This document shows positions 34,454-46,615 of a DNA stretch of 64,000 bases, in pieces (the stretch's first letter is position 1; every line of letters starts with the position of its first letter). A program made the position numbers and the translations under genes. The notes under the pieces are model-generated. The model searched no databases and had not been told where the DNA came from. It saw only the letters and a program-made list of their open reading frames with translations. Source of the stretch: Mermis nigrescens (taxonomy: Eukaryota > Nematoda > Enoplea > Mermithida > Mermithidae); assembly GCA_036768485.1 (NCBI GenBank), contig JAVLUZ010000340.1:6535637-6599636 (forward strand). Reading direction: 5' to 3'.

Positions 34454-35720
34454 TCTTTAATAAAATCGGCAGAGCATGATTGACGTGTGGTTAGTGCCAC
34501 CTCCTATCACATTTTAATCTGCAGTCGGAGAAACGGGACGCAATTCTTGGAAAAGCTGAGCTTATACCATTTAAAACGTTTTTGAGCGTTTTCGATGCGT
34601 CTGACATTTTTCGGCATTTTTATAGAATTTTCTTATAAATTTGACATTCGCAGATTGACGCTCTTTTCATAAAAAAATAAGGTGCATAGTAGAAATAAAT
34701 TTTTAATACCTTATATGACAGCTAGCAAAACTGACATTGACGTCTGACAGCATCTGCATCCAGCAGAACAAATAGGAGGCAGTCGAGTTTTTACTCAACA
34801 AAATTTATCTATAATATAAAAAAATCGGTAAGCTTGCACATCAGGTCGTGGAGCCTGGATGACAGTTTAAAATAGCTTGTTTATTTTTGCGTAAGCGTCA
34901 AGCTCATAGGTAAACTAACACCCAGCCAGTTCTAACATGAAAGTTGAATAGATTATTAGTGAGTTCGAACTATTCAAGATGGTGGATTTGCATATATCTA
35001 TCATATATAGTAACTTGAGTGAACTAAACTCAAACGATTCTGACAGCAGTGAGCGCCGATTCGAATTACGTGACCACTTAAAATTTGTTGGAACGTCAAA
35101 AAAGGACTAAACGCTGCTTAAATTTAGTGTTTGAAGATGATTTTAAACCTTTTAATATAACACGTTATTTGTATTGGTATTGTGCCCTTTTTTTCGCGAA
35201 AATTCTCCCTATTTAAATCTATTCCCCACATACTTGAAAATAAGTCCGATTTTGCTGTTTGGCGTCTCTGCAATTGTGCATGTTGATGAAGCTTAGCAAA
35301 GTTTTTTCTTTGCAACGTTTTACAAATGTTCTGTCAAGTTGAGTACATTTAGGACTGATTTTACGCTGCTGGCTCGCAGAAAGAGGAATTTAAATATCGT
35401 GCGTAATTAGAAATTAAGGCATATTATCCTTGTGTACATATATGTATGAGTATAAAGCTTTTGCGATTCTCTTATTATGTTCCAACAATTTATTCTCTAA
35501 AATTTGAGAAATTAATGGTTGGTGGAAGGAAACGACAATTTCAGAAATCATGAACATTGCACGAAATTATTTTGGTTTATAAAACTTTAAAAAAAATTTA
35601 CTTCATTTGTGGAATAAGAGAGTATTTTCAGAAAATCGAACAAATTACACGAAATTAAAGAGCGTGCGACTTATTGAATCAGTAATTTCATAGTTTACGT
35701 AGAAATTCAATTATTTGCAC
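34454..35720. other. unassigned AT-rich sequence
   Basis: No gene, element terminus or repeat is recognised. Confidence 0.4.
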
Positions 35721-35723
35721 TTA

Positions 35724-37205
35724 AGCCCACAACATACTTCACGCGGCGCGGCGAACGGCGCAAATTCGCCGCAGCGGTCGCCGCGCCGAATTCGCGCTGA
35801 CCCATGGCATACTTCCTGGCGCCGCGCGGCGAGGCGCGAAGTTTGCCGCGCCGCATTTCAAGGCATACTTCAAGCGGCCCAAGGCATACTTCAAGCGGCC
35901 GCCGCGCCGCAACTAAATTCGCTAAAGTCCAATTTTTTTGCCGCTTTTCATGGCATACTTCACCGCGCGGCGAGAAGCAAATAATGTCTATTTTTAGCAT
36001 TTTTTCGAATTTTTTCGCCGCGCCGCAGAAGTCCAAACGTTTGGACTTTCCTCGCGAATGCTAATGAGGTGCGCCGGTATCGATCTGCTCTGAATCTATA
36101 ATGAAGTACGTATCTACGTGAGCGCAAACGATCTTCGTCGATTTTGAAATGTCATAGAAGCACACCTGGGCGTGGGGGTTTGGGGGGTATGCATGCACCC
36201 CCTGAGAAACCAAAATACCCCCCCCCAGAAATCAAAATACCCCCCAGAAATCAATTTTTGAAAATTTTTTCGTTTTTTTCGCAATGTTTTGATGCCAATG
36301 GATAGTGCTTGATGAGAAACGTCGAAAAATGGTGTTTTTGACGCCATACCACTCACTATTTTAAGACCATTTTTTGACCTTTGAAAAATCTTGCAAGCCC
36401 CCCCAGAATTTTCTTGCTGCCCACGTATGCATAGAAGTACGTATGTGGCAGTACTGGATTTGTACGTTTTTGATCGGACTTTCTCCAATTTGTTGTGTAG
36501 CTTTTAATTATTGCGTACATACCTGTCTTTTGAATAAAGAGTGTTAAAAAATTCATGCAGGATGCAAGACGTTCAGTCATTGATTCTGGAAGTTTTGTCA
36601 TTTCTTGTATAGAAAAGGTGCATGAATCCTGAATGCTTCTGACCACTCGGTTGTGTGATTTTATTTTTGCTGTACGCATTTTTTGCTTAGGATCGTAGAT
36701 TTCGATACAACACTGATAAATGAGGTGCATAATTTTCCTGCACTGTGCAGATAACAAGCAAGTGTAAAACAAACTTCCTCCTCCATCTCTTTCAGAATGA
36801 TATCGTGTGATTCTGCTAACCAGCCGACATCAGTGGTACATACATACATATGTACATGGTGTCCTAACATGGTAACCTACATTGTAAATGCATAAATGAA
36901 TTTAAATGAGCTTTCGCCGATTTAAAAAAATCGATTATGAAAGAAATCAACGCGCTATCCTTGCGGCAATTCGCGCGGAGTATACCAACATCGAGCGAAG
37001 CGGCAGCAAAGCGGCGAAGGTTCGCCCAGTTGGCGCCATTTTTTTCTTGCCGCGCGGCGACTGCGCCGCGTGAAGTATGCCTAGGTGACGCGAAGCGGCA
37101 GATGGATTTCGCCGCGCCAGTTTCGCGCCATGACGTCACATTTTTGGGTATACTGTGGCCGCAAACCCCTCTGCGGCGCGAATCGCGTGAAGTATGTTTC
37201 GGGCT
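35724..37205. mobile_element. CpG-rich PIF/Harbinger-like element
   Basis: The ends are AGCCCACAACATACTTCACG and its near-inverse, with TTA on both sides (35721-35723, 37206-37208). The outer 200-300 bp of each end are very rich in GCGCGGCG/CGCCGCGC and in repeated GGCATACTTC phrases, unlike the AT-rich middle. A 3-bp TTA duplication suits PIF/Harbinger. A MITE sits at 36161-36429. Frames crossing the CpG-rich ends have no domain. Confidence 0.7.
36161..36429. mobile_element. CATAGGTGGGCAGCA-family MITE in the CpG-rich element
   Basis: 269 bp in minus orientation, CACACCTGGGCGTGG to GCTGCCCACGTATG, with duplication CATAGAAG at 36153-36160 and 36430-36437. Confidence 0.9.
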
Positions 37206-37505
37206 TTAGACAGTCATTCCGGCTGTCGAGAAGTCCAAGATTATAAAACCAATTCAGTATTTCTTATATAAGCATCAAATTTTAAAGCTCATTTCAGTGT
37301 CTTGCATTTAATAATTAAAAAATAAATCACCGGTTGCCGTGCTGTTGAGCAATATGCCAAAATATTTAGCTTTCTGCTTAAATACGTAGATGCCAATTTT
37401 GATAGCCTCCTAACCGGCCAACAAAATGATGTGTTTAAATCGCACGATTATTCATAACCGTCTTGTTGATAATTTTTCAATTTTACTTGCGCGTTGTTTG
37501 CTCAG

Positions 37506-37664
37506 TTTACTGCTGAAAGGTGCTATAAATTTAGCTATCAAGCCGAAAGAACCGGAAGTAACGTTTGGGAGGAAATTTCAATCGCTCGGTCGATGGCGGC
37601 GCAAAAATGAAAGATTAGTTGGTCCAAAAAAGGTCGGATTAGACAGGCTCAACCAACTAATGAT
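37506..37664 (+). CDS. possible internal coding exon, product unknown
   Basis: A pyrimidine-rich tract ends in GTTTGCTCAG at 37505 and a GTAAGA donor begins at 37665. Between them lie 159 bases with an open frame and matching entry and exit phases (phase 2 on both sides), so the exon is symmetric. The translation is highly charged, with a KPKEPEVTFGRKF stretch and an RWRRKNERL stretch, and does not look like the repeats nearby. I do not recognise a family, and no partner exon was found on either side. It could be chance. Confidence 0.25.
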
Positions 37665-37670
37665 GTAAGA

Positions 37671-38701
37671 TTTCTATAGAATAGTCGCACACGTCGAGTA
37701 AATTGCAATTTATTTTTAGTGCCACGATAAGCAGTAGATTTGCATGAATGTAAGTATCTGAAAAAATTTCAATTTTCCGGACGTAATAGATTTTGCATAG
37801 GAATGCACAAGCGCTTGCTGTGCGACCTGCGACCTGATATTATAAAACGGATGTTAATGTGACTTTTTAAGCCTAGACATATCAGTCACCAACAATTTAC
37901 TTGCCTTCTATTAAAAAGGAGACAATCGTATTGCGCGTGGCGTCATGCTACTTTTAGCTCGATCTGCAAAAAGGGATAAAGGACATTTGAAGATTCCTTC
38001 ACAAATTTGATCATTATCACAGGAGGATGCTTCGAATGTCATTTCGTATTTAACTTGTTGAAGAACAATTCTATTTTTCTGGCGTTTTGTCCGTTTTTTG
38101 CATGATATAGAGCGGACGAAAACGAGTTATGTGCATCGTTCTACTCAAATTGAGAAGCTAACGTAGTACGTAAAATGAACAATGAGGGAATCATTAGTAT
38201 TCTTATCCAGTTTTCTTGAACAGCTCTGGCAAAAAATATGTCCGTTTTGAAGATATACACATAAGAACACGACAGCGAGCGTAGCGAATTTGCATGTTTT
38301 TTGCTAATGCGCACCTTTTGATTTATCTCGCTTAAAGTTGCATTAGATCGAATCATTGTCATGACTGATATAAATTTTCAGATACCCTCGTGTCAATTAC
38401 TATGTTTAGCTTTCGTATTATAGTATTTTTGGCTCAGTGCTTCCATTACTTAACATTCGAGTACCTACATATCTTATCTCATTACACGTGCTTACAGATT
38501 CTTCATTCCAAACCAAAAGCTGCATGAAAATTATCTTTGGTATAACAGGTGCTTGCGTAGAACAATTTGAAGTGAACGGTATTAGTGTGTCACGCTGTTT
38601 ATAAAATGGTTGCGCATATATAATGTAGCATGTTACCCTATACAAAAGCATAACTGCTTCCGCATGCATGTACTTCTAGAATTCTCACAAAAGAATTCTA
38701 T
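37671..38701. other. unassigned AT-rich sequence
   Basis: No gene or element terminus is supported. Confidence 0.4.
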
Positions 38702-38710
38702 CCTTTCTTG

Positions 38711-39333
38711 CAGGGGCGAATCTGAGGGGGTGGAGGGGTGGCCGCCCCCATTAACCAAAAATATCTGGCGAGATAAAGAATGGATATGCAATTTGCAATA
38801 ATTTTTGGCCGCCAGTGACCATATATCTCAAAATTTTCCGGCGCTACGCGCCGGAATAATACCTATCAATGACATTTAACTTTACTTTCTTAACGACCTG
38901 CAAGCCATTTTCTGTTCATGTAGGTTTCAAAGCAATTTAAACAGCAGAAACAGCTATTTTTGCATAGTTTTCTTCTATTTTCAATTGAAAATTTCGATGT
39001 TTCGCATCAAATGCTATAAATACAGGAAATCAATCAGTGAATCATACTTCTAGACGTCTATCCGTCTTAATTTCACAAATTTTCCATCGCTTCGCGCCAG
39101 ATTTTTGTTAAAGTTAAAGAAATTTGATGATTTTTTCGTACAAAATTGTTAGAAATTTTAAAACTTTGAGGAGAAATATTGCGTCAAAAGGGATATTATG
39201 TAAAAGTGTACAATGTAAAACACCGAAAAAACGCTAATTCGCGCGTTAAGGGCAAATTTTTGGACTTATTTTTGACTGTTTTTGGAAAAGTTGTGATACC
39301 GCCCCCCTTGGGAAAATCCTAGATCCGCCACTG
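38711..39333. mobile_element. hAT non-autonomous element (623 bp)
   Basis: The ends are CAGGGGCGAATCTGAGG and CCTAGATCCGCCACTG. The flanks CTTTCTTG (38703-38710) and CTTTTCTTG (39334-39342) are an 8-bp duplication with a one-base slip. The internal blocks CTTCGCGCC and ATTTATAGCATTTGATG-type sequence recur inverted at 57319-58211. Confidence 0.8.
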
Positions 39334-39342
39334 CTTTTCTTG

Positions 39343-42300
39343 CAATTTTTAGTGTCAATCATTGAGAAATGCTGAAATGTGTTTTAATCTCAAAGTGCCT
39401 CCGTCCTGATCTCGTAGTTTTTCATAATCAGCCTTTTTTAAAGTAACAAAGGCTTTGCTCTTTCTCCTTCTGGCCTTACGTTTCATAAACAACGTTTTTC
39501 ATATTATATTATAGTAGAAATGTGGTAAAGGGGAGACCATAGATGCACTGCATGGCCCGTCTAGGATGTTAGTGTGGAAGGGAGTCAGACTGTGCGCTTT
39601 TTTAGTTAGAATGCCATCAAAATCTGGTATAAATGCTAAAATAGCATTAAAACTATGTTAATCTAGAGTTTTTGGTCAATGTCAAGCAGTTTTGAAGTAA
39701 ATTTTTCACTTTTTATCCATTTCTGCCCTCATTTTACATTAATCGTTCTCAGAAAATTTCCCATTTTTTATTTTTAGAAGTCCAGACCCCAAACCCCCCT
39801 CCCTGCATATATCGCTTCACTAGGTTGACACTGGCGATCATTTTATAAGTGGGGTGACATACTTCACAGATCCCAAGATGAACCATATTGTGCAGTTATG
39901 GATCCCTGTCTGTTATTTGAATGCGAACAGTCCGAAAGCGGCGGCTACATATGTCGATTTTGGTATGTTCGAAAACGCTTTTCTCTTTTTAAATGATCTA
40001 GGGAAAGCATAAATGGAGCTTTCGCAGAATTAACGAGCAATGTTCGAGGCAACTATAAAAGGATTAATTTACGATTGTTTTTTTTACATTTTATTCTCGT
40101 GGTATCATTTTGTTATACTAAGTCTCATTCATTTTTCTGTAGAGCTGCATGGTAGGATATATTTCGTTGTTTGGCTAATTATTTATTAATTAAACTAAAA
40201 ATACCTTTTTTAATGGCTGATTAGCTTATCGCATTTGGCTTACGTCATGTTTCTAAGCATATACCTACAATTGCACGTGCGAAATGCAGAATTTTGGTAC
40301 ATTATTCTCATGAGGTAAAGTCGTTTTCTAGTAGGAATCTACGTCAACTATTCCTGGAAGAATACAAGAGTATGCTAATAAAAAACAGTAAAAATCTGTA
40401 GCATTCTTTGGCTGCAAATTTTTAAGGATAAAAAATTGCCAGCGAATGATCATAATTGTAAGACGTCCAGTGTCTTATCAAAAATTTTTTATTCACTTAG
40501 CGCGCAATGTTATTGTTGTGGGACGGCCAATTATCTAGTTTGATTTGTTCTTTTAGCAGATGCGTCACTTATATCCATCCTGTTCCTCAATGTCGGTATT
40601 CTCCAAGTTCATCAGTAAGCACAAAGCGTTATGTTACTGACTTTGATACAGAGTAGCATGAACAAGCTGCAGGATGCGAAGCCAGGTGCTGTCCGTTAAG
40701 TTTTTACAATAGGCAATCGCAATGAGTAACACAATTTTTATTTATGGAAGCTTAATCCCGTGTATATGAGATACACAGAAATGCAATCGCCGTATGTTCA
40801 TCGAAATTAAGTTCTCGCATATGGAGGGGGCCAATCCGGATCCAGAATTGATTTTTGCTTTAATTAGGTTAAATTAATTTACCCTGTAAACAAAAAACTG
40901 AATTGCAAAAAACCGATAAATCAAATGGATTATAATAAAAAATTTTCACATATGCCCTATTAAACACCATCGCCGAGAAAAATTACTATACGAATGATTA
41001 AAAATGCGCGACTGTTTATTTAAGTTAAGAATAGTAATATGATATAAAAAGTACGAAAAGGGCATGAAAGTAATGAGCAGGATTCATCAGAAAAATTGAA
41101 TAGGGGAAAATCTGCAAAATGTGAATATCTATTTCTAATGAATCTCCTAAGAATAAAATAATAATTTCTAGCACGCCCATTGCGGATAAAAATAACTAGC
41201 TTAATTATGCGCTCGTCAAAAAAGAAATGCGGAGGTAGCGATAAGAAATTGACTATTAGTAGATTTTTTTATGAACATATTGACATTGAATATTGCTCTG
41301 TTTTTTTGAGAATTTTTATTCAGGCATATCGTATCATGATCCGTCTGATTTGTAATATATACTCCTAGCTTTCCTCGCTCGTTCCGTTCGAATGTTGCAA
41401 ATTTTACAGTTTTGCACTATTTCCAGAAACCTGGCGCATGGAAAACATTCTCGGTTCATAAGCTGTTAGCATCCACAGTCTGTTTCGCATAAAGTCGGGC
41501 ATGAACTTTTTAAGAATTTTTATCGACAGTAAGCTGACAGAATACTGTTATTATATGTCAGATCAATGCAATAATAGGTATGTTCGAACAGTTTCCTGTT
41601 CCCCCTTCCTGCCATCAAGCTTCCTTGTATTTTTCGTCAGCGACGAAATATTGTGTGCTTAGCATTTCTGACTCGTATATGTTCACTGCTTGAATTCAAT
41701 TTGTATGACAAAAAGAAATGAAGGAGAATGCAGGGAATATGTTTCGCACTTTCACACTTGACTTCGAACAAAGATTATACCTGCACATTCTTTGAATGAC
41801 CTGAATGCTATGTAGATTCGATATATAAACGATTAATCGTTATACGCAAGAAAATTAGAAGTGGAATTATAAATAAAGAACTTAAACTAATTGAAAAACC
41901 GACTTACGAAATTCGTATAAATACTCAATAGCTCTATGTATATACCTAAAAAGACAGTATGGTGCTAAAATATAAGATCAGTTAGCCAATACTCAGTTTT
42001 AACGGTTTTTACGTGTTCTCCAGCTAACATTCCAAAAATTTCGATGCATTATAAAAATGGTGAGTATTAAGCTCCGGATCGCAGTTTGCGCTGAACAATC
42101 GACCTTATTCATTTGATTTCAGATATCTTTTGTAGCCATCTTTCCTTTTTGAATATTCAACGGCTTATTGAAATTATCTGCTAATAATTTCAATAAGCAT
42201 TTGACAATCACTGCATCATTTTCGACTCTGCATTACGAATTGTTTCAGCTTTTTGAAGCCAATTTTATTTGTAAATTTTGGTGAAAATCTGTAATCATTC

Positions 42301-44052
42301 ATTATTCACATAATTGTGAGTAATAACACAGCTTATAAACCTAATTGGTCGCAGGCGAAAAAAATGAAGTGTATAACTATTCCACTAAAAAGTCTGTATA
42401 TTATCCTTATAATACAATACCTACGAAAAATTTTAGCTTATACTGAGGATTCCCGAATGTTTTTTTATGTACAAAAAGAATCGGACAAAAAACCAGTGCT
42501 CGAGAGCTATATAAACTTTTTATATTAAGTTAGAAATATCGCATTTCGTTCTATAGTTTTCGAAAGTAACCAGTGAATTCGAACATCTAAACGTGACTAG
42601 TGATTTTTCACGGGTTGGCTTCATAGGTTGGCAGCATAAAAATTCTGGGAAGGTGTGCAACAAAGGTCAAAAAATGGTCTTAGAAATAGTAGTGTAGCGA
42701 AAAAAAGCCATTTTTCAACGTTTCTCATCAATTGGCATCAGAAAATTGCAAAAAAATCCAAAAATTGAATTCTGGGGGCAGCGGAATTTTGGTTCCTAGA
42801 GGGAGTGGTATTCGGCCTGCTGGGAGGGGTGCATACCCCCTGAACCCCTCACGCCCACGTATGGTTGGCTTGTAAGAATCTGAACACCCTTCTCCACCTT
42901 TTTTATATACAAAGGTTTGCAAAAGCTCCTTCAGCGCTTTCCTCATGATGTTAAAGTATGTATTCAACCTACATACATACAGCTGTTTCATCAAAGCTTT
43001 TTCTATTATCACTGCTACTTGACTATGTAATAGCTTTTGTTTAAAACGTCTGAAAAGCCCGAAAAAATTGATTATGATTAACAACCAGATATAACTTTTT
43101 TCAACGGCTCTTCAGAGAATACTTCCAGCTGTAATTCAAAACGATTTACGTAACAAACATCATTATAGAATTCGCTTCAATATCTTAGAGTAATATTTTG
43201 TGTGGAAAAGTGCTCTCGGCATTATCCATTGATTCTCATTGCACGAAATCTATTTAAAAGCGGTTCCTTGAAAGAAGTACTTGAGAGAATGATTGATAAA
43301 ATTACGAATTGACTAGAAGGATTTATTCTTTTTCAATATTTGTTCTTTTATTTAAATCTTTGACCAAATGCGGGACGTTAGATTCAAATCGCTTGTCTTT
43401 ATTCGTTTTCATCGCTAAGGATTCCGTAATGATGAGAAACGTGTAATTTTTATGATCTTTACCAAATCTTTAAGTTTTTAGCATAAACCCCCTATTCGTT
43501 ACTTTTTTGCGTTTGCTCCCTTGTGTAATCGGATCGTCATGAAAGGATTGATGCCTAGTTGTTTTATTCTATCGAATTTTTTATACTTTCAATTTTTACT
43601 TCTGTTAAACTTTCATACCAAATTAAACATTTCGAATTATCGTTGATCGCTCATAATTTTTTCACTATGCATTTCTCCATTTCGAATTTTACCTATTTAA
43701 ACGATACAGATATCAAAACTGAGTTTGTTTACTTATAGCCTATCAAAAAGAAAAATAGAGATGGGGGACCTTTTTGAAATTAATCGACTGAAACTTGCTT
43801 TCGACTTCTCGTTATTACAGTAATGCCTGCCTCTATGTCGTGCCGACAAAAGATCGATGGCAAAAGATCGTATTAATTAATATCACTAGCGTAAAATATC
43901 TCGATGTCTTCTGACAAAAAGATCGTCAAATAAAAAGGCCAGTTTAACAAGACCGCCGAAAAAACATATGCAAAATTCTAATTTTTGGTTAATAAGTATG
44001 AATCAGATGACAGGCTAAATAATCATCGAGATCACAGTAAGTAAACAAAAGG
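39343..44052. other. unassigned, with a dispersed repeat at about 39530-39800 and a MITE
   Basis: The block GCATGGCCCGTCTAGGATG to AGTCCAGACCCCAAACCCC belongs to the family at 27115-27400. Apart from the MITE at 42622-42863, the remainder is AT-rich with no supported gene. Confidence 0.4.
42622..42863. mobile_element. CATAGGTGGGCAGCA-family MITE
   Basis: 242 bp, from CATAGGTTGGCAGCATAAA to CACGCCCACGTATG, with duplication GTTGGCTT at 42614-42621 and 42864-42871. Confidence 0.9.
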
Positions 44053-44060
44053 GGTATTAG

Positions 44061-44199
44061 CAGGGGCGGATTTAGGATTTTTGAGCGAATTTTAGCGATT
44101 TTCGGTTTAAAACGGCTAAAATTTTCCGCCCAAGTCAGGGTTCCGCCTCCCCCTTTAGGGGTACCGCCCCCTGTTAGGAAAATCCTGGATCCACCACTG
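44061..44199. mobile_element. hAT MITE, CAGGGGCGGATTTAGG family, copy 2
   Basis: 139 bp, CAGGGGCGGATTTAGG to GGATCCACCACTG, with a perfect 8-bp duplication GGTATTAG at 44053-44060 and 44200-44207. Confidence 0.9.
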
Positions 44200-44464
44200 G
44201 GTATTAGTGTATTACGTGCAGTTTCCAGGAACTGTGAACAGTGCACAGGCCCGCCGGTGCAGTACGTGCACAGTTCAAGTAATGCTACTCGTAGTCCCTT
44301 TCTTACATACTTACATACTTCATAAAAATCCTTATTCGGGGAAAGTTGAAGTCAGGTATATCGACAACAACTGCTTTAAAATAGGCGATAATCAAGATTT
44401 TGATTGTTTCTCAACAGGCTCTGGCCATCTTTTTTCTTATATATTTATCACAGCGAGTGCGAAT

Positions 44465-45900
44465 TTTGTGCCTCCCCCTCACAGCAACAACGGCACAAAC
44501 ATGGGAGGTGCGGGTTTTTTAAACGATACTCGTAGATAATCAAAAAACTCGATGTACTATTTTTTCTTTTGTTTACACTCAACGCCGAGTTAGCAATGAG
44601 TGTGTAAAGTCTAAACATAAAAATCAAATAATTTGCGGAGGGCCAATTTTTTCAAAATGTTGCCCCCTAGCTGTAGATTACGAATCTGACCTTAAAATTT
44701 CTATTCACTCAATGGTTGTTGCACAAAAAATGTAAAGTATACGGGGGTTTTTTACTCCTTGCGTGTTTTCAGCTTATCCAACTCAATTTCGGTTTCTGTG
44801 CAGTCCAATTTGTTTTATAATGTAGAGGGTTTCAATATCTCAAAGACCAATTTTTTCCCTCTTAACGCAATATTTGTTGATCTGTGATCGTTTTAGTGTA
44901 AAGGGTTCGAGACGAAAAACGAAATTTCTTCAGCTACTCCGCTAAGTAGGCGGAACATGCTAATTATGCTTAAAATGTGCCCTGACCTTAGCGTTACAGA
45001 TCCTAGTTTATTTTGTTTCTATACACCCAATATTGCGTTATTAGCACAAATGTAAAGTTTATACCGAGAAGCACTTTTCCGCCTAGAGCTTTGGGTATCA
45101 AACAATTAGCGAAGGGCCAATTCCAGTTTTGAAAATGTTGCCCCTGAGTTGCAGATTACGAATGTGACATTAAAATTCCTTTACACTTAATGGTTGTTGC
45201 ACAAAAGTGTAAAGCATACGGGGTTTTTTACTCTTGGCGTGTCCTAAAGCTTATCTATTTCAATTTTGGTTTCTGTGCAGTCCAATTGGTTTCATAATGT
45301 AGAGGGTTACAATATCTCAAAATTTGAAATTTTTTCCTCTTTTAACGCAATATTTCTCGATCTGTGATCGTTTTAGTGTAAAGGGTTCGAGACGAAAAAC
45401 GAAATTTCTTCAGCTACTCCGCTAAGTAAACGGAACATGTTAATGATGCTTAAAATGTGCCCTGACCTTAGCGTTACAGATCCTAGTTTATTTTGTTTCT
45501 ATACACCCAATATTGCGGTAATATCACGAGTGTAAAGTTTACACTGAGAAGCACTTTTCCGCCCAGAGCATTGGGTATCAAACAATTTGCGGAGGGCCAT
45601 CTTTTTTAAAAATCTTGCTCCTGAGTTGTAGATTACGAATCTGAACTTAAAATTTCTTTGCACCTAATGGTTCTTGCACAAAAGTGTAAAGTATACGGGT
45701 TTTTTACTGTTAGCGTGTCCTGAAGCTTATCTAACTCAATTTTGGTTCCTGTGCAGTCCAATTGGTTTTATAATGTAGAGGGCTACAATATCTCAAAAGG
45801 TAAAATTCTTTTCTCTTTTAATGCGATATTTCTTGATCTGTGATCATTTTAGTGTAAAGGGTTTCGAGACGAAAAAGAAGTTTCTTCAGCTACTTGCACC
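44465..45900. repeat. three tandem TTTACAC-rich repeat units
   Basis: Three ~460-490-bp units (about 44630-45110, 45110-45590, 45590-45890) share TGCAGATTACGAATCTGAC, GTGCAGTCCAATTGGTTT, TTTGTTTCTATACACCCAAT and GTGATCGTTTTAGTGTAAAG. The left edge (CCCCCTCACAGCAACAACGG) is homologous to the edges of the 5250-6760 array. The right edge carries an end fragment of the CATAGGTGGGC MITE (GCTGCCCACCTATG at about 45916-45929). Confidence 0.8.
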
Positions 45901-45965
45901 CCCCAAAATTTCGGCGCTGCCCACCTATGGATATATGGCATAAAATATTACATAAAAGAAGGGAA

Positions 45966-46615
45966 CTAGCAAAGAAAAATGCTCCGATGGAACAAAAAAG
46001 TAAATATACTTGAATTTCTTCATTCTTAAGGATGTAGAAGGAGGGGCCTGAGGGAAAATTTCCCTATATGCGCAGAAGCCATAGGAATGTGCTAAACAGT
46101 TAGACTTCCCTAAACAACGCAAAAATCGAAGTATATTCTGCGGCCTATGCGCGTTTCTGCAGATTTTCTGTAGTAATTTCGTTTACGATGGCGAGTATTT
46201 TGATTAGTTTATTTTGGAAGATTTGAAGAAATTTTTGTGGTTTTTCTTGCAGACTATTGAGTTGGCCACGTAGGTGTAAAGTTTACACTATTATCTTTTA
46301 CGCCAGAGCATTGTGGATGGTCAAGATTTCATTAAATAAATAATACATTGATTAATTAATAGTCATGGAAGTGTCTTCAATGCTCTTTTGCGAAACACTT
46401 GAGAACGTTTTGTGACTACACCCTCATTTTTCACAGGCCGCAGAATATACTTCGATTTTTGCGTGGTTTAGGGGAAGTCTAACTGTTTAGCACATTCCTA
46501 TGGCTTCTGCGCATATAGGGAAATTTTCCCTAGTCCCCTCCTTTTACATCCTTAATAATGAAGAAATTCAAGTATATTTACTTTTTTGTTCCATCGGATC
46601 ATTTTTCTTTGCTAG
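45966..46615. mobile_element. TIR element, CTAGCAAAGAAAAATGCTCC family, copy 2
   Basis: 650 bp with arms of about 190 bp (45966-46145 and 46435-46615). The outer 55 bp and the inner TATACTTCGATTTT block are shared with the copy at 8319-9118, while the middle of each arm has diverged in parallel. Flanks AA and TA suggest a mutated TA duplication. Confidence 0.75.
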
